A stretch of DNA of 64,000 nucleotides from assembly GCA_963621245.1 (NCBI GenBank), contig CAVFCW010000012.1, forward strand, positions 1-64,000, written 5' to 3'. The notes below the pieces were generated by a model. It searched no databases, was not told the origin of the DNA, and saw only the letters and a program-made list of their open reading frames with translations. A program made the position numbers and the translations under genes. This document shows positions 44,258 to 53,542 of this stretch, piece by piece. The DNA comes from SIG603 sp963621245 (GTDB lineage: Bacteria; Bacillota; Clostridia; Oscillospirales; Acutalibacteraceae). Within the stretch, counting starts at the first letter, position 1, and each line of letters opens with the position of its first letter.

Positions 44258-45197
44258 TGTTCTTTTTGTCCGCAAGCATTGCAAGCACAGCTATACCGAA
44301 AGCATTATCGGCTGAAAAAGCTGGCTTTGCAAAAAGAGCACCGTACTTTTTCTGCATTCTTTCTCTTAATAAAGAGTTTGAAGAAACTCCTCCGCTAAAA
44401 AGCAATGGGAGCTTGCCGTATTTTTCTTGTAACGCGCTAACGGACTTATCAATCGTTGCACAAATATACTCCAAGCAGTACCTTGAAACGTACTCTTTGG
44501 ATTTTCCTTGATTTATAAGGTTCTCGCATTTATTTTGAAGTCCGGAAAGATTAAAGTCGGCTCCGTTTACAGAGGGATGCATTTTTTCTTTAAACTCAAC
44601 TTTTCTTGCCATTTCGTCGAGATATTTCCCCGCAGGAAATGGAAACCCCAACTTAACACCGATTCTGTCTATCGCCTGACCTGCTTTCAAATCGAGTGAA
44701 GAACACACAAGGCGGGCGTTCGGTAATCCGTTTTCATCCGGTTCAACCAAGAGTCCTTCGCTTGTTCCTCCAGAAAGATGGTACGCTAAAATCTGCTCGT
44801 TTAAAAGGTCAAGTCTGTCGGCAGAGTAAAGAGCCGCCGCAATATGTCCCTGTTGATGCGAAAAAAAGTAACAGGGTACACCGAGTGTATCGCTCAGTGT
44901 TTCCGCAAGCATTTTCCCAACCAAAAAACAAGGCATATACGAACCTTCAACTGCTCTTGGCGATACAGATACGCCGATAGAGGTTAACTCTTTTAGTGAT
45001 ACCCCTTTCTGCAACTGAGCAACAGCCGTCTTAAAAACCCCGTTTAGCTGTCGCACATGGTGGAAAACAGCGTCACTCTGTCTCAAGCCGATTTCTCCCT
45101 CTTTAACATGCAGAAGCTTTTTGGCATTTATTTCAATATTCTCGCCGTATATTGCAACCGATGTGGTGTAATTGCTTGTGTCTATTCCGAGATACAA
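44250..45197 (-). CDS. TsaD/Kae1-like (OSGEP) paralogue
   Basis: A protein of about 315 aa of the Kae1/TsaD-like ASKHA fold. It starts YLGIDTSNYTTSVAIY, has the metal-site HHVRQLNG and SHQQGHIAAAL, a nucleotide loop HLSGGTSEG and a C-terminal SGGVSSN. It differs from true TsaD: the usual N-terminal IESSCDET is replaced by IDTSNYTT. This is the second clostridial OSGEP-like gene found beside nusB and xseA. The TTG at 45197 is chosen because GGAG precedes it in the nusB stop region; an upstream frame overlapping nusB lacks a good site. Its role is unknown. Confidence 0.75.
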   Translation of the reverse strand: MYLGIDTSNYTTSVAIYGENIEINAKKLLHVKEGEIGLRQSDAVFHHVRQLNGVFKTAVAQLQKGVSLKELTSIGVSVSPRAVEGSYMPCFLVGKMLAETLSDTLGVPCYFFSHQQGHIAAALYSADRLDLLNEQILAYHLSGGTSEGLLVEPDENGLPNARLVCSSLDLKAGQAIDRIGVKLGFPFPAGKYLDEMARKVEFKEKMHPSVNGADFNLSGLQNKCENLINQGKSKEYVSRYCLEYICATIDKSVSALQEKYGKLPLLFSGGVSSNSLLRERMQKKYGALFAKPAFSADNAFGIAVLAMLADKKNNE

Positions 45198-45198
45198 A

Positions 45199-45624
45199 TT
45201 ACTCTCCGTCCTTTTTGCAAACGACATCCGACTTGGAAATTGTGCCGAGAACACCGTTGATATAGGATGAATCTCCATCGTCACCGTATTTCTTGGCAAG
45301 CTCGACAGCTTCGTTTATGGTTATTCCGACAGGAATATCACTCTCAAACATAAGCTCGTAGACCGCAAGTCTTAAGACGGATAAGCTGACCTTAGAAAGT
45401 CTCTTAATGCTCCAACCTCTTATATTTGCGGAAATTACCTCATCAAGTTTGTCGATATTATCAACAACACCCTGAGCAAGTTTTCTGCCAAACAGATCAA
45501 GAGAAATTTCTCTCGAATCGAGTGCATTATCTATGATTTCATCAAGCTCGGCACCTGTTACGGAATTTTCAAATATAAGTACAAATGCTGTCTCTCGCTG
45601 TTCTCTTCTCTTTGATTTAGCCAT
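45199..45624 (-). CDS. nusB: Transcription antitermination factor NusB
   Basis: NusB acts in rRNA antitermination with NusE. The 141-aa all-helical protein shows the family ends RREQRETAFVLIFE and ITINEAVELAKKYGDDGDSSYINGVL. It heads the operon nusB-OSGEP-xseA-xseB-ispA. Confidence 0.93.
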   Translation of the reverse strand: MAKSKRREQRETAFVLIFENSVTGAELDEIIDNALDSREISLDLFGRKLAQGVVDNIDKLDEVISANIRGWSIKRLSKVSLSVLRLAVYELMFESDIPVGITINEAVELAKKYGDDGDSSYINGVLGTISKSDVVCKKDGE

Positions 45625-45662
45625 TGTTATTTTCCTAATCTATATTAATTATTTTTACATAG

Positions 45663-45691
45663 ATATTACCACATATTTTCTTATTTTACAA
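45663..45691 (-). promoter_or_regulatory. Promoter of the nusB operon
   Basis: On the minus strand TTGTAA (45691-45686), 17 bases and TAATAT (45668-45663), about 39 bases before the nusB start. Confidence 0.55.
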
Positions 45692-45770
45692 TATTTCTTT
45701 CTCTATGTATTCTCCCAAATATTTTAATGAAAGCACGATAGCAGTAACAAATTTATTCCTCACAGACTTC

Positions 45771-45809
45771 AAGAATGAGCAACCGCTTCTATTGCGATTG
45801 CTCATTCTT
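45771..45809. repeat. Hairpin after the surface protein gene
   Basis: A perfect 12-bp stem AAGAATGAGCAA/TTGCTCATTCTT (45771-45782 and 45798-45809) with a 15-base loop, 15 bases past the surface protein stop. It has no U tail, so it may stabilise or only weakly terminate the transcript. Confidence 0.6.
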
Positions 45810-45823
45810 AGTCTACTTATAAT

Positions 45824-46738
45824 TTACTTTTTGACTGTTACCGATTTTACCGAGCTCCAAGAGGAATAAACCGTCTTCGACTTATCGACAGATCTTATTC
45901 TTACATAGTACTTTTTGCCACTTTTTAAACCTGTTTGTGTTTTGCTTGTAGTTGAATTACTGTAAACATAAATGGTTTTTGTAGTCGAATCAGTAAATTT
46001 CGAGCTTGTTGAGTACTGAATTTGATAATAATCCGTACTTGTGTTTTTTCCCCAAGTGACTTTAATTTGACCTTTCTTTGGACTTGAAACAGTTTTAATA
46101 GAAGTTGCATTCGGTAATATCTTCACGGTTACCGTTTTACTTGCAGCTTTATAACTGCTTGTCTCGGCAGATTTTACGGTTATTTTAACTGTTCCCGGCT
46201 TCAATCCTTTAATTCTACCGTTAGAGTAAACCTTTGCAACAGAGCTGTTTGATGAAGAATATGTTACTTTTCCTTTTGCTCCGCTGACTGATGTAGAAAC
46301 AACCTTTCCTATATTTACAGATGTCGGAGCAGTAAATTTCAGACTCTGAGAGTATTTATCTTTAATGGTAAAGTTTGCTTTTACAGTTCCGCTGTAAGGT
46401 ACATTCCCACTCTTTGCCGTTATTGTGACTGTCGCCGTTCCTATTTTCGTGTTGTTGGTATAGCTTATTTCATAATACGAACTGCTGACAGTAGTGCTTC
46501 CGTATTTCAAAGTTACAGTCGGTTTAAGAGCGCTTCCTGTATAAATTTTGCTTGTGTAACTTAATGTAACAGTACATTTAGAGAGATCTGTTTTTGCCTT
46601 CTTAGTACCTGTTTGAGTTACTGTGTTCGTTACTCCGCAACCGTTTTCACACTTCGCAGTTTTTGTGCCGTCTTTCACATAAGTTGCATTGTTATCAGAA
46701 ACATACTTTTTAAAGCTATGACCTGTAGCCTCAACTTC
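45824..46738 (-). pseudogene. C-terminal part of the surface protein, cut off by a nonsense codon
   Basis: This stretch continues in the same frame from the stop at 46739-46741 and has no ribosome site of its own. It encodes the end of the seventh repeat, a cysteine-containing linker, an Ig-like MBG/YDG-type domain, a BID_2-like domain (SSSNSSVAKVYSNGRIKG...PGTVKITV) and a fibronectin type III domain near the C-terminus (YYVRIRSVDKS). These are adhesion or wall-spanning modules. With the stop read as Glu it joins the upstream part into one protein of about 893 aa. Confidence 0.75.
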
Positions 46739-47578
46739 TTACTGAGCTACTAAAACTTCTCCGCAAACTGAACAGTGCTTGCCTTCGGTTAAGCCTGCTT
46801 CTGTGCATGTTGGTGCTACGGCTTCGTCTGTTACCTCTGTATGACCTGTAGCCTCAATTTCTCCCTGTGAAACTAGAACTTCTCCGCAAACTGAACAATG
46901 CTTTCCTTCAGTTAAACCTTTTTCTGTACATGTCGGTGCAATTGCCTCATCTATAACTTCTGTATGACCTGTCGCATCAACCTCTTTCTGAGAAACTAAA
47001 ACTTCACCGCAAACTGAGCAGTGTTTGCCTTCAGTTAAGCCTTTTTCTGTGCATGTTGGTGCAACAGCTTCGTCTGTAACTTCTGTATGACCTGTTGCTT
47101 CAACTTCTTCCTGGGCTAATAAGATTTTACCGCAAACTGAACAGTGTTTGCCTTCGGTTAAGCCTTTTTCTGTACATGTCGGTGCAATTGCCTCGTCTAT
47201 AACTTCTGTATGACCTGTTGCTTCAACTTCTTCCTGTGAAACTAGGACTTTACCACAAGCTGAGCAGTGTTTGCCTTCAGTTAAGCCTTTTTCTGTGCAT
47301 GTTGGTGCTACTGCTTCATCTGTTACTTCAGTATGTCCCGTTGCTTCAACTTCTTCCTGGGCTACTAAAACTTCACCGCATACGGAACAGTGTTTACCCT
47401 CAGTTAAACCTTTTTCCGTACATGTCGGTGCTACAGCTTCATCTGTTACCTCTGTATGGCCTGCTTCAATTTCTTCCTGTGCTACTAAAACTTTACCGCA
47501 CACGGAACAGTGCTTGCCCTCGGTCAAACCTGACTCTGTGCAAGTCGGTGCAACTGCCTCGTCTATAACCTCTGTGTG
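46724..47578 (-). repeat. Seven tandem 41-residue repeats in the surface protein
   Basis: Seven copies of a unit of about 41 aa (123 bp) with consensus pieces GHTEVTDEAVAPTCTEKG and HCSVCGEVLVAQEEVEAT. Each carries three cysteines (PTC and HCSVC). The first copy is one residue shorter; the last carries the nonsense codon. Such modules occur in clostridial surface proteins; function unknown. Confidence 0.9.
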
Positions 47579-48505
47579 AGGCGTCATATCAATTACAATG
47601 ATGTCAGGATCTTCCGCACCACAAACTTTACATACTCGGGCTGAATAGCCATAATCATCGCATTCTGCTTCCTGAATTACAATATAATCCTCTGTAAATG
47701 AATGAGGAACTTTTTCAAGTTCTTTCTCTTCAACAGAAACTTGTTTACCGCAATCAAGACAATTAATTGTTGAGATCAGTTTACCTGTTTTTATGCATGT
47801 AGGCTCAGTTCTGTCTTCAATCGTCTCTGTGTTGGTATGATCGCATTCTTCCAAAACAACCGTAACATATTTATTTGAAGTTACGCTTATTTCTTCCGAA
47901 AAAGTTTTATATCCAACAGCCTTTGCTTCATAAATATACTTTCCTTTACAGAGCGACAGAACACCGTAATTACCTAAAGGCCCGTATTCTTCTCCTGTAT
48001 CCATATTTTTAACAGTAACTACCGCATTTTCTACAGGTTCGTTGTCGTCATCTATTATATGTTGAGTATCAAAAGTAACTTCAAACGGCTTTTCTTCAGT
48101 TTCTCCTTTATCCGTATCTCCTTTAGAATCGGATTCCGCATATTTTAAATCAAGAGAAACCTCCTGTGTTTCACCCGGAGCTAGGTTTACAGTGCCATAC
48201 GCTTCACAGCCGTCACCGCTAAACTTAGTTGTAAAATAATACTCTATGTCTTTGTTAGCTTCGATTTCACAAGTATAAATGCCATCATCATTAAAAATTT
48301 GACCATCCTCATCAGCTACCCAAATAAAATCACCAATATAGCCGTAGTCTAGAATTGATACAACTCTTGAATCTGTCAACTTAAGTATAACTGTGCCTTT
48401 AGATGTCGTCCCAGTCTCATCCGCACTCACCGAAAACGGGATAGCTGAAACTATCAACACAAGTGATAATAAAAATGTTGTGATTCTCAGTTTTGCATTT
48501 TTCAT
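46739..48505 (-). CDS. Secreted repeat-containing surface protein (N-terminal part, prematurely stopped)
   Basis: The product is 588 aa to the internal TAA. It starts MKNAKLRITTFLLSLVLIVS with a typical signal peptide cleaved near VSA-DE (residue 29); GGTGGGG precedes the ATG at 48505. After an acidic region come a carboxypeptidase-regulatory/PEGA-like beta domain (VTVKNMDTGEEYGPLGNYG), a cysteine-pair segment and the tandem repeats. There is no LPxTG or membrane anchor in this part; the missing C-terminal modules lie past the stop. It has its own promoter and lies next to the polysaccharide operon, consistent with a cell-surface role. Confidence 0.82.
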   Translation of the reverse strand: MKNAKLRITTFLLSLVLIVSAIPFSVSADETGTTSKGTVILKLTDSRVVSILDYGYIGDFIWVADEDGQIFNDDGIYTCEIEANKDIEYYFTTKFSGDGCEAYGTVNLAPGETQEVSLDLKYAESDSKGDTDKGETEEKPFEVTFDTQHIIDDDNEPVENAVVTVKNMDTGEEYGPLGNYGVLSLCKGKYIYEAKAVGYKTFSEEISVTSNKYVTVVLEECDHTNTETIEDRTEPTCIKTGKLISTINCLDCGKQVSVEEKELEKVPHSFTEDYIVIQEAECDDYGYSARVCKVCGAEDPDIIVIDMTPHTEVIDEAVAPTCTESGLTEGKHCSVCGKVLVAQEEIEAGHTEVTDEAVAPTCTEKGLTEGKHCSVCGEVLVAQEEVEATGHTEVTDEAVAPTCTEKGLTEGKHCSACGKVLVSQEEVEATGHTEVIDEAIAPTCTEKGLTEGKHCSVCGKILLAQEEVEATGHTEVTDEAVAPTCTEKGLTEGKHCSVCGEVLVSQKEVDATGHTEVIDEAIAPTCTEKGLTEGKHCSVCGEVLVSQGEIEATGHTEVTDEAVAPTCTEAGLTEGKHCSVCGEVLVAQ

Positions 48506-48539
48506 ACCAAACCCCACCTTTTGTAATTTGTATACCAAA

Positions 48540-48567
48540 ATTATATCACTGTGAATTTAAAAGTAAA
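48540..48567 (-). promoter_or_regulatory. Promoter of the surface protein gene
   Basis: On the minus strand TTTACT (48567-48562), 16 bases and TATAAT (48545-48540). Confidence 0.55.
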
Positions 48568-48607
48568 CAGTACTACACAAATTATTTTATCAATCAATTC
48601 CTGTGAA

Positions 48608-48652
48608 GCTAAAAGCCGTCCCAAGTGTCTGCTTAACAAACACTTGGGACGG
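48608..48652 (-). terminator. Terminator of the polysaccharide operon
   Basis: A perfect 13-bp stem CCGTCCCAAGTGT (48616-48628) with its complement (48640-48652) and an 11-base loop, followed on the minus strand by CTTTTAG, 33 bases past the capF stop. Confidence 0.8.
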
Positions 48653-48685
48653 TTACATAAGTTAAAGTCTCTAATAATTTCAGTT

Positions 48686-49882
48686 TCAAACCACCTCAAA
48701 AAACGTATCAGGTCTACTCGGATTAAAAATCTCATTGCAAGTCATGACCGTTACAAGATTTTCCGTTTCGCTCAGATTAATGATATTGTGCGTCCAGCCC
48801 GGAATCATGTGTATCGCTTCGATTTTATCTCCGCTTACTTCAAATTCCACCTTTTCTCCTGTATTAATATTGCGCTCCTGTATAAGTCCGTGGCCCGCAA
48901 CAACAATGAAAAGCTCCCATTTCGAATTGTGCCAGTGCTGACCTTTTGTAATACCCGGACGGCTGATATTGATTGACACCTGACCGCAATCTTCGGTATG
49001 CAATAACTCTGTAAAGCTTCCGCGATCATCCACATTCATTTTCAGCGCATACTTGAATTTATCTGTCGGAAGATATGTGAGATACAAGCTATAAAGCTTC
49101 TTTGCAAAAGAACCCTCCGGCATTTTCGGCATCACAAGAGTTTTCGGTTGCTCTTTAAATTGTTCTAACAAATCAACAATCTCTCCGAGTGTTACTTTGT
49201 GCGTCACAGGGACACAGCAGTATTTTCCGTTATCCGTTAAAACCGTTTCAACGCCGTCAAATTCACAGTGTTTTTCCTTGCCTTCAATGAGGTCAAACAT
49301 GCCCTCTACCAAATCATCGATATACAAGAGTTCAAGTTCTGTACTGCGATCATTAACGGTAAACTCTTCATCATTTGCCACAGCCCAACAAAATGTTGAT
49401 ACCGCCGAATTATATTTCGGTCTGGAATGTCCCATCAAGTTCGGAAAACGATAAACCACTACTTTAGCTCCTGTTTCCTTTGCATAGTCAAAGAATAACT
49501 CCTCTCCCGCTTTTTTTGAACGGCCATATTCTGAATTTTCAAAACGACCCGCAAGAGTAGCCTGAATCGATGAGGAGAGCATAATTGTTGCTTTGTTATC
49601 GTACTTCTTCAGTGTGTCAAGCAATACGGAAGCAAAGCCAAAGTTTCCTTTCATAAAATCCTCGGAATTTTCGGGACGGTTTACTCCCGCAAGGTTAAAT
49701 ACAAAATCCGCTTTCTGACAATACTGATCTAACTCTTCCTCGGTTGAATTAAGATCATATTCATATATCTCTTCTATCTCGATATTCGGACGGGTTCTGT
49801 TTTTGTTATCCCTGATATTCTTTAAGTTATTTACCAAGGCAGTACCGACCATGCCTTTTGCTCCGGTAACAAGTATGTTCAT
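48686..49882 (-). CDS. capF: CapF: bifunctional reductase/epimerase of UDP-L-FucNAc synthesis
   Basis: CapF epimerises and reduces the CapE product to UDP-N-acetyl-L-talosamine. The 398-aa protein has an N-terminal SDR domain with GAKGMVG and the SEYGRSKK (YxxxK) site, and a C-terminal cupin with HWHNSKWELFIVVAGHG holding the zinc ligands. The ATG at 49882 has AAGGAG upstream and overlaps the capG stop by four bases. It is the last gene of the operon. Confidence 0.93.
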   Translation of the reverse strand: MNILVTGAKGMVGTALVNNLKNIRDNKNRTRPNIEIEEIYEYDLNSTEEELDQYCQKADFVFNLAGVNRPENSEDFMKGNFGFASVLLDTLKKYDNKATIMLSSSIQATLAGRFENSEYGRSKKAGEELFFDYAKETGAKVVVYRFPNLMGHSRPKYNSAVSTFCWAVANDEEFTVNDRSTELELLYIDDLVEGMFDLIEGKEKHCEFDGVETVLTDNGKYCCVPVTHKVTLGEIVDLLEQFKEQPKTLVMPKMPEGSFAKKLYSLYLTYLPTDKFKYALKMNVDDRGSFTELLHTEDCGQVSINISRPGITKGQHWHNSKWELFIVVAGHGLIQERNINTGEKVEFEVSGDKIEAIHMIPGWTHNIINLSETENLVTVMTCNEIFNPSRPDTFFEVV

Positions 49883-51075
49883 ACACACTCTCCTTGCTTA
49901 GAATCTTTTCTCCAAACCATTTTGTTGACAACACCTGTATAACTCTGAATAATCTTTACAACCTTTGAACTGACATTTTCTTCAATATAATCCGGAACCG
50001 GAATTCCATAATCTCCAGCTCTGTTCATCTCAACTGCAGTATCAACGGACTGTAATAAACCTTTTTCATCAATTCCGGAAAGAATAAAGCAGGCTTTATC
50101 TAACGCTTCTGGGCGTTCTGTTGATGTGCGGATACAAACAGCCGGGAAAGGATGTCCAACGGATGAAAAGAAACTGCTTTCTTCCGGTAATGTTCCAGAA
50201 TCTGACACTACTGCAAATGCGTTCATCTGTAAACAGTTATAATCGTGGAAACCAAGTGGCTCATGCTGGATTACTCTCGGATCAAGTTTAAATCCTGTGG
50301 ACTCAATTCTCTTTCGGCTTCTCGGATGGCACGAATATAAAATCGGCATATCATATTTCTCAGCCATTTTGTTGATTGCATTGAATAAAGATAAGAAATT
50401 CTTTTCTGTATCAATATTCTCCTCACGATGTGCAGAAAGAAGAATATATTTTCCCTTTTCCAAGCCAAGTCTGCTATGAATATCTGAAGCTTCAATCTCG
50501 GTCAAATTGTTATGCAACACCTCTGCCATAGGCGAGCCAGTTACATAAGTACGCTCTTTCGGCAGACCACAATCCGCTAAATATCTGCGTGCATGTTCAG
50601 AATACGCCATATTCACATCGGAAATAATATCTACAATACGTCTGTTCGTTTCTTCCGGAAGACACTCATCCTTGCAACGATTACCTGCCTCCATATGAAA
50701 AATCGGAATATGCAACCTCTTCGCACCAATAACAGATAAACAGCTATTTGTATCCCCAAGAACCAGAACTGCATCCGGTTTAATCTCCGCCATCAACTTA
50801 TAACTCTGTGCAATAATATTTCCACAGGTTTCTCCAAGATCTGCTCCGACCGCATTCAGATATACTTCCGGATCTTCCAGCTTCAAATCTTTAAAAAATA
50901 CACCGTTTAAGTTATAATCATAATTTTGTCCTGTATGTGCCAGAATCACATCAAAATACTTACGGGTTTTATTAATCACAGCCGCCAGACGGATAATCTC
51001 CGGTCTGGTGCCTACAATGATTAACAATTTTAGCTTTCCGTTTTCTTTCCATCGGACATTTCCATATATTCCCAT
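49879..51075 (-). CDS. capG: UDP-N-acetylglucosamine 2-epimerase (CapG type)
   Basis: In the CapE-CapF-CapG pathway this non-hydrolysing 2-epimerase makes UDP-N-acetyl-L-fucosamine. The 398-aa protein shows VGTRPEIIRL, MEAGNRCKDE, PEETNRRIVD and SDSGTLPEES. AAGGAAGT precedes the ATG. The linkage to capE and capF points to the L-talosamine substrate rather than UDP-GlcNAc itself. Confidence 0.9.
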   Translation of the reverse strand: MGIYGNVRWKENGKLKLLIIVGTRPEIIRLAAVINKTRKYFDVILAHTGQNYDYNLNGVFFKDLKLEDPEVYLNAVGADLGETCGNIIAQSYKLMAEIKPDAVLVLGDTNSCLSVIGAKRLHIPIFHMEAGNRCKDECLPEETNRRIVDIISDVNMAYSEHARRYLADCGLPKERTYVTGSPMAEVLHNNLTEIEASDIHSRLGLEKGKYILLSAHREENIDTEKNFLSLFNAINKMAEKYDMPILYSCHPRSRKRIESTGFKLDPRVIQHEPLGFHDYNCLQMNAFAVVSDSGTLPEESSFFSSVGHPFPAVCIRTSTERPEALDKACFILSGIDEKGLLQSVDTAVEMNRAGDYGIPVPDYIEENVSSKVVKIIQSYTGVVNKMVWRKDSKQGECV

Positions 51076-51135
51076 ATTCTGTACTTCCTTTCTTCAAAAC
51101 AATAACACTCATCAAATATTGAAGTCAAGTTTAGA

Positions 51136-52323
51136 TTACAATCCCCAGTCTTTTAAGTACTCATTTCGCTTTTTTACAGATTTAGAACTCACAGCAACTG
51201 TATTTTTAAGATATTTTATATTCGCATTTCTGTCTTTTAACGCACACCAGCCTCTTTTAATCCAAAACAACGGCAACAAGAATGGTTTCCCTTTTAAACC
51301 TGAGTACTTACTGGAAGCAATTAAATTTATATATGAGGGAAACATCAAATTCTTAATCGTTATCAATTTGGAAATAAAAAAAGGATACTTGTTTGCTGTT
51401 CTTTCTATAGTAGCGTTCGCATTTTCTTCATTTTCATAACCGAAGACTCCGTCCTGGAATATTCTTTCTGAAGCATATTCATAAAAATCATCATCTATAT
51501 CCGATACGTTAACAGGGAGCTCTATACCAAACCATTTCCTACAAAACGATAGTACAGTTATGATAAAATCATACAGATTGATTTCTTTCGCCTTTTGTTC
51601 AATCCAATTCCAATCAAATAAATCATTATGAAAATGAACCAGGACAGCAATATCAATAAACTGTCTAAATCCAACACCTTTAACTCGCATATGTTTAGCC
51701 AAGTGAAAAAACAGATACAGTAAATGAAAATTCCAGTTTAACATAAATCCGTCAGATTCTATTTTAGTGAAACTCCAAAACTGATTTAAGAAAGTTTTCT
51801 GCAATTCTTCATCCGCTGTATAAGCATCATTCACAAGCCGGCCATGAAGTTCATATAGCACGCCTTGCTTAACAAAGTTCAATTCTTCCAGTGCATCTTT
51901 TTTCTGCCTAAATCCGTTCTTTTCAAACACCGAAGCTATTCGATTCGTATCTTTCATATCTATCAACAAATCCACGTCACCCATAGAACGGTCAACAGGA
52001 TTCTTATAATACTGCTGTAATACAATTCCTTTCACAGGAACAAATTTAATATCTGAAGCAGACAAAGCATTCTTAATATTGTCATATTCACTGATGTTAT
52101 TTAAGGAATAATAAACCGAGCCTGCAAATTGAGCTTTCAAAAGTTCTGTCAATACCGTTATATTATTTACTTTTGATATTCCGTAAACCAACGAAACAAT
52201 CTCATGTTTCTTTGCAAAGTTTACAATTTCTCGATAATCAACAATAGAAGAGTTTTCAAGTCTCTCATCGGTAAAATATGATCTTATTATTCTGATAAAG
52301 TACTTTTGATTTTCTGACAGCAT
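51136..52323 (-). CDS. Nucleotidyltransferase family protein (NTP_transf_5)
   Basis: A 395-aa protein resembling the NTP_transf_5 family common in polysaccharide loci. The nucleotidyltransferase core shows VKGIVLQQYY and the metal site in GDVDLLIDMKD, with a helical C-terminal domain. The acceptor is unknown; modification of the sugar or its carrier is plausible from context. GAGGAGC precedes the ATG. Confidence 0.8.
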   Translation of the reverse strand: MLSENQKYFIRIIRSYFTDERLENSSIVDYREIVNFAKKHEIVSLVYGISKVNNITVLTELLKAQFAGSVYYSLNNISEYDNIKNALSASDIKFVPVKGIVLQQYYKNPVDRSMGDVDLLIDMKDTNRIASVFEKNGFRQKKDALEELNFVKQGVLYELHGRLVNDAYTADEELQKTFLNQFWSFTKIESDGFMLNWNFHLLYLFFHLAKHMRVKGVGFRQFIDIAVLVHFHNDLFDWNWIEQKAKEINLYDFIITVLSFCRKWFGIELPVNVSDIDDDFYEYASERIFQDGVFGYENEENANATIERTANKYPFFISKLITIKNLMFPSYINLIASSKYSGLKGKPFLLPLFWIKRGWCALKDRNANIKYLKNTVAVSSKSVKKRNEYLKDWGL

Positions 52324-52413
52324 CTAAGCTCCTCATTGCTTTCGTTATCTTTTAAAAATTCGTTTATCTTGCATCAAACAAAACTTTGCTTAATTTATCG
52401 GAGTCCTATAGTC

Positions 52414-53517
52414 TTATCTATATTTAAGTGTTTTAAATTTATTGCACACGTTATTAATACATTTACCTGCAAACAGACTTATTAAAACTATAACAACATA
52501 CATCGGTACAAAAATGATGATATTATTTAAGCCCAGCAATTTTTTTGCAACTGCAGATAACTGATATGCAAAAACCGAATGAATTAAATAAATACCGTAT
52601 GACTCTCTTCCATAAATATTCACAAACTTAACCCCCTTAATATCTTTTGTTAACAAATATTCCAACAAAACAGATGTTGCCACGGCGACAATAAACGGGA
52701 GTATATAGAATCGAATACTCAATGATGAATGGAACAGAAAGAATGCAAGTACATACAATACACAAGCAGAAATTATATATTTAGAATTCACTGTATGGTT
52801 ATTGTCTTTCGTTCTGTAAAATAAAACCACTCCGCACAAAAAGCACGGTAATTGATTTATTACAGAAAAATACCAAAAACTGTTATTTTTGAGAAACAAC
52901 GTACCTGTTTGTGAGTAATTAATTAAGCCTATAATTAAATCCAAAACAATGCCGCATATCAATGGTAGCAAATAGCTGTCATATATTTTGTGCTTATCAT
53001 GATTATTTTTTATGATTTTATTTAGCAACGGAAAAATCAAATACATCAAAACCGTTGTTCCGATAAACCATCCGCCCGGTACTATATTATTGTTGTAATT
53101 GGAAATCAGTCCATTCAGTAACAGCAAATTGACGGCACTGCCCTTCACATACGAGCCTATTGCCATTCCGCTCCCAAAATGCGCCTTCACTAAATTCAAA
53201 AGGAAAAAGAATAAAATGGAGAAATAATATCCGGGAGCTATCGAAAGCCAACGGTTAATATAGAACTTTTTAACGCTCAGTTGCTTATTTTCTTGGGATT
53301 TCATCAAGGCAAAACCGGAAATTACGAAAAATATCGATGTTCCCATTTGTCCAAATGCACATAAAGATTTTAATGGAGTCGGCAAATTATAGACTTGTGA
53401 TGTATGAACGGCAATTATCATTAAAATTGCAATTCCCTTAAAGAAGTCCAATATCTCATATCTTTTATTTTTCTGGGGGGGTGTACAGAATTGATTATTC
53501 AAAATCGATTTCTCCAT
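52414..53517 (-). CDS. Membrane acyltransferase (Acyltransferase 3 family)
   Basis: A 367-aa integral membrane acyltransferase with about ten helices. The family start FFKGIAILMIIAVHTSQVY holds the catalytic histidine. Such enzymes O-acetylate surface sugars. Codons 13-15 contain a run of seven C (coding strand, 53475-53481); a one-base change would stop translation early. The ATG has only a weak ribosome site. Confidence 0.85.
   Translation of the reverse strand: MEKSILNNQFCTPPQKNKRYEILDFFKGIAILMIIAVHTSQVYNLPTPLKSLCAFGQMGTSIFFVISGFALMKSQENKQLSVKKFYINRWLSIAPGYYFSILFFFLLNLVKAHFGSGMAIGSYVKGSAVNLLLLNGLISNYNNNIVPGGWFIGTTVLMYLIFPLLNKIIKNNHDKHKIYDSYLLPLICGIVLDLIIGLINYSQTGTLFLKNNSFWYFSVINQLPCFLCGVVLFYRTKDNNHTVNSKYIISACVLYVLAFFLFHSSLSIRFYILPFIVAVATSVLLEYLLTKDIKGVKFVNIYGRESYGIYLIHSVFAYQLSAVAKKLLGLNNIIIFVPMYVVIVLISLFAGKCINNVCNKFKTLKYR
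53475..53481 (-). repeat. C7 homopolymer near the start of the acyltransferase
   Basis: Seven C on the coding strand within codons for Thr-Pro-Pro-Gln, about 37 bases inside the gene. Short for a strong slippage tract but placed where a slip would abolish the enzyme. Confidence 0.6.
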
Positions 53518-53542
53518 ATATCATTACTTTAACAGCGCACAC

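Noticed and set aside
45824..46678. A separate gene starting at GTG 46678
   Set aside because: There is no ribosome site before it, the frame continues unbroken up to the in-frame TAA at 46739, and the sequence completes the last repeat of the upstream gene. It is the tail of one interrupted gene.
46724..47578. CRISPR-like array (regular repeats)
   Set aside because: The repeats are contiguous 123-bp coding units without unique spacers, and they encode a protein repeat in frame.
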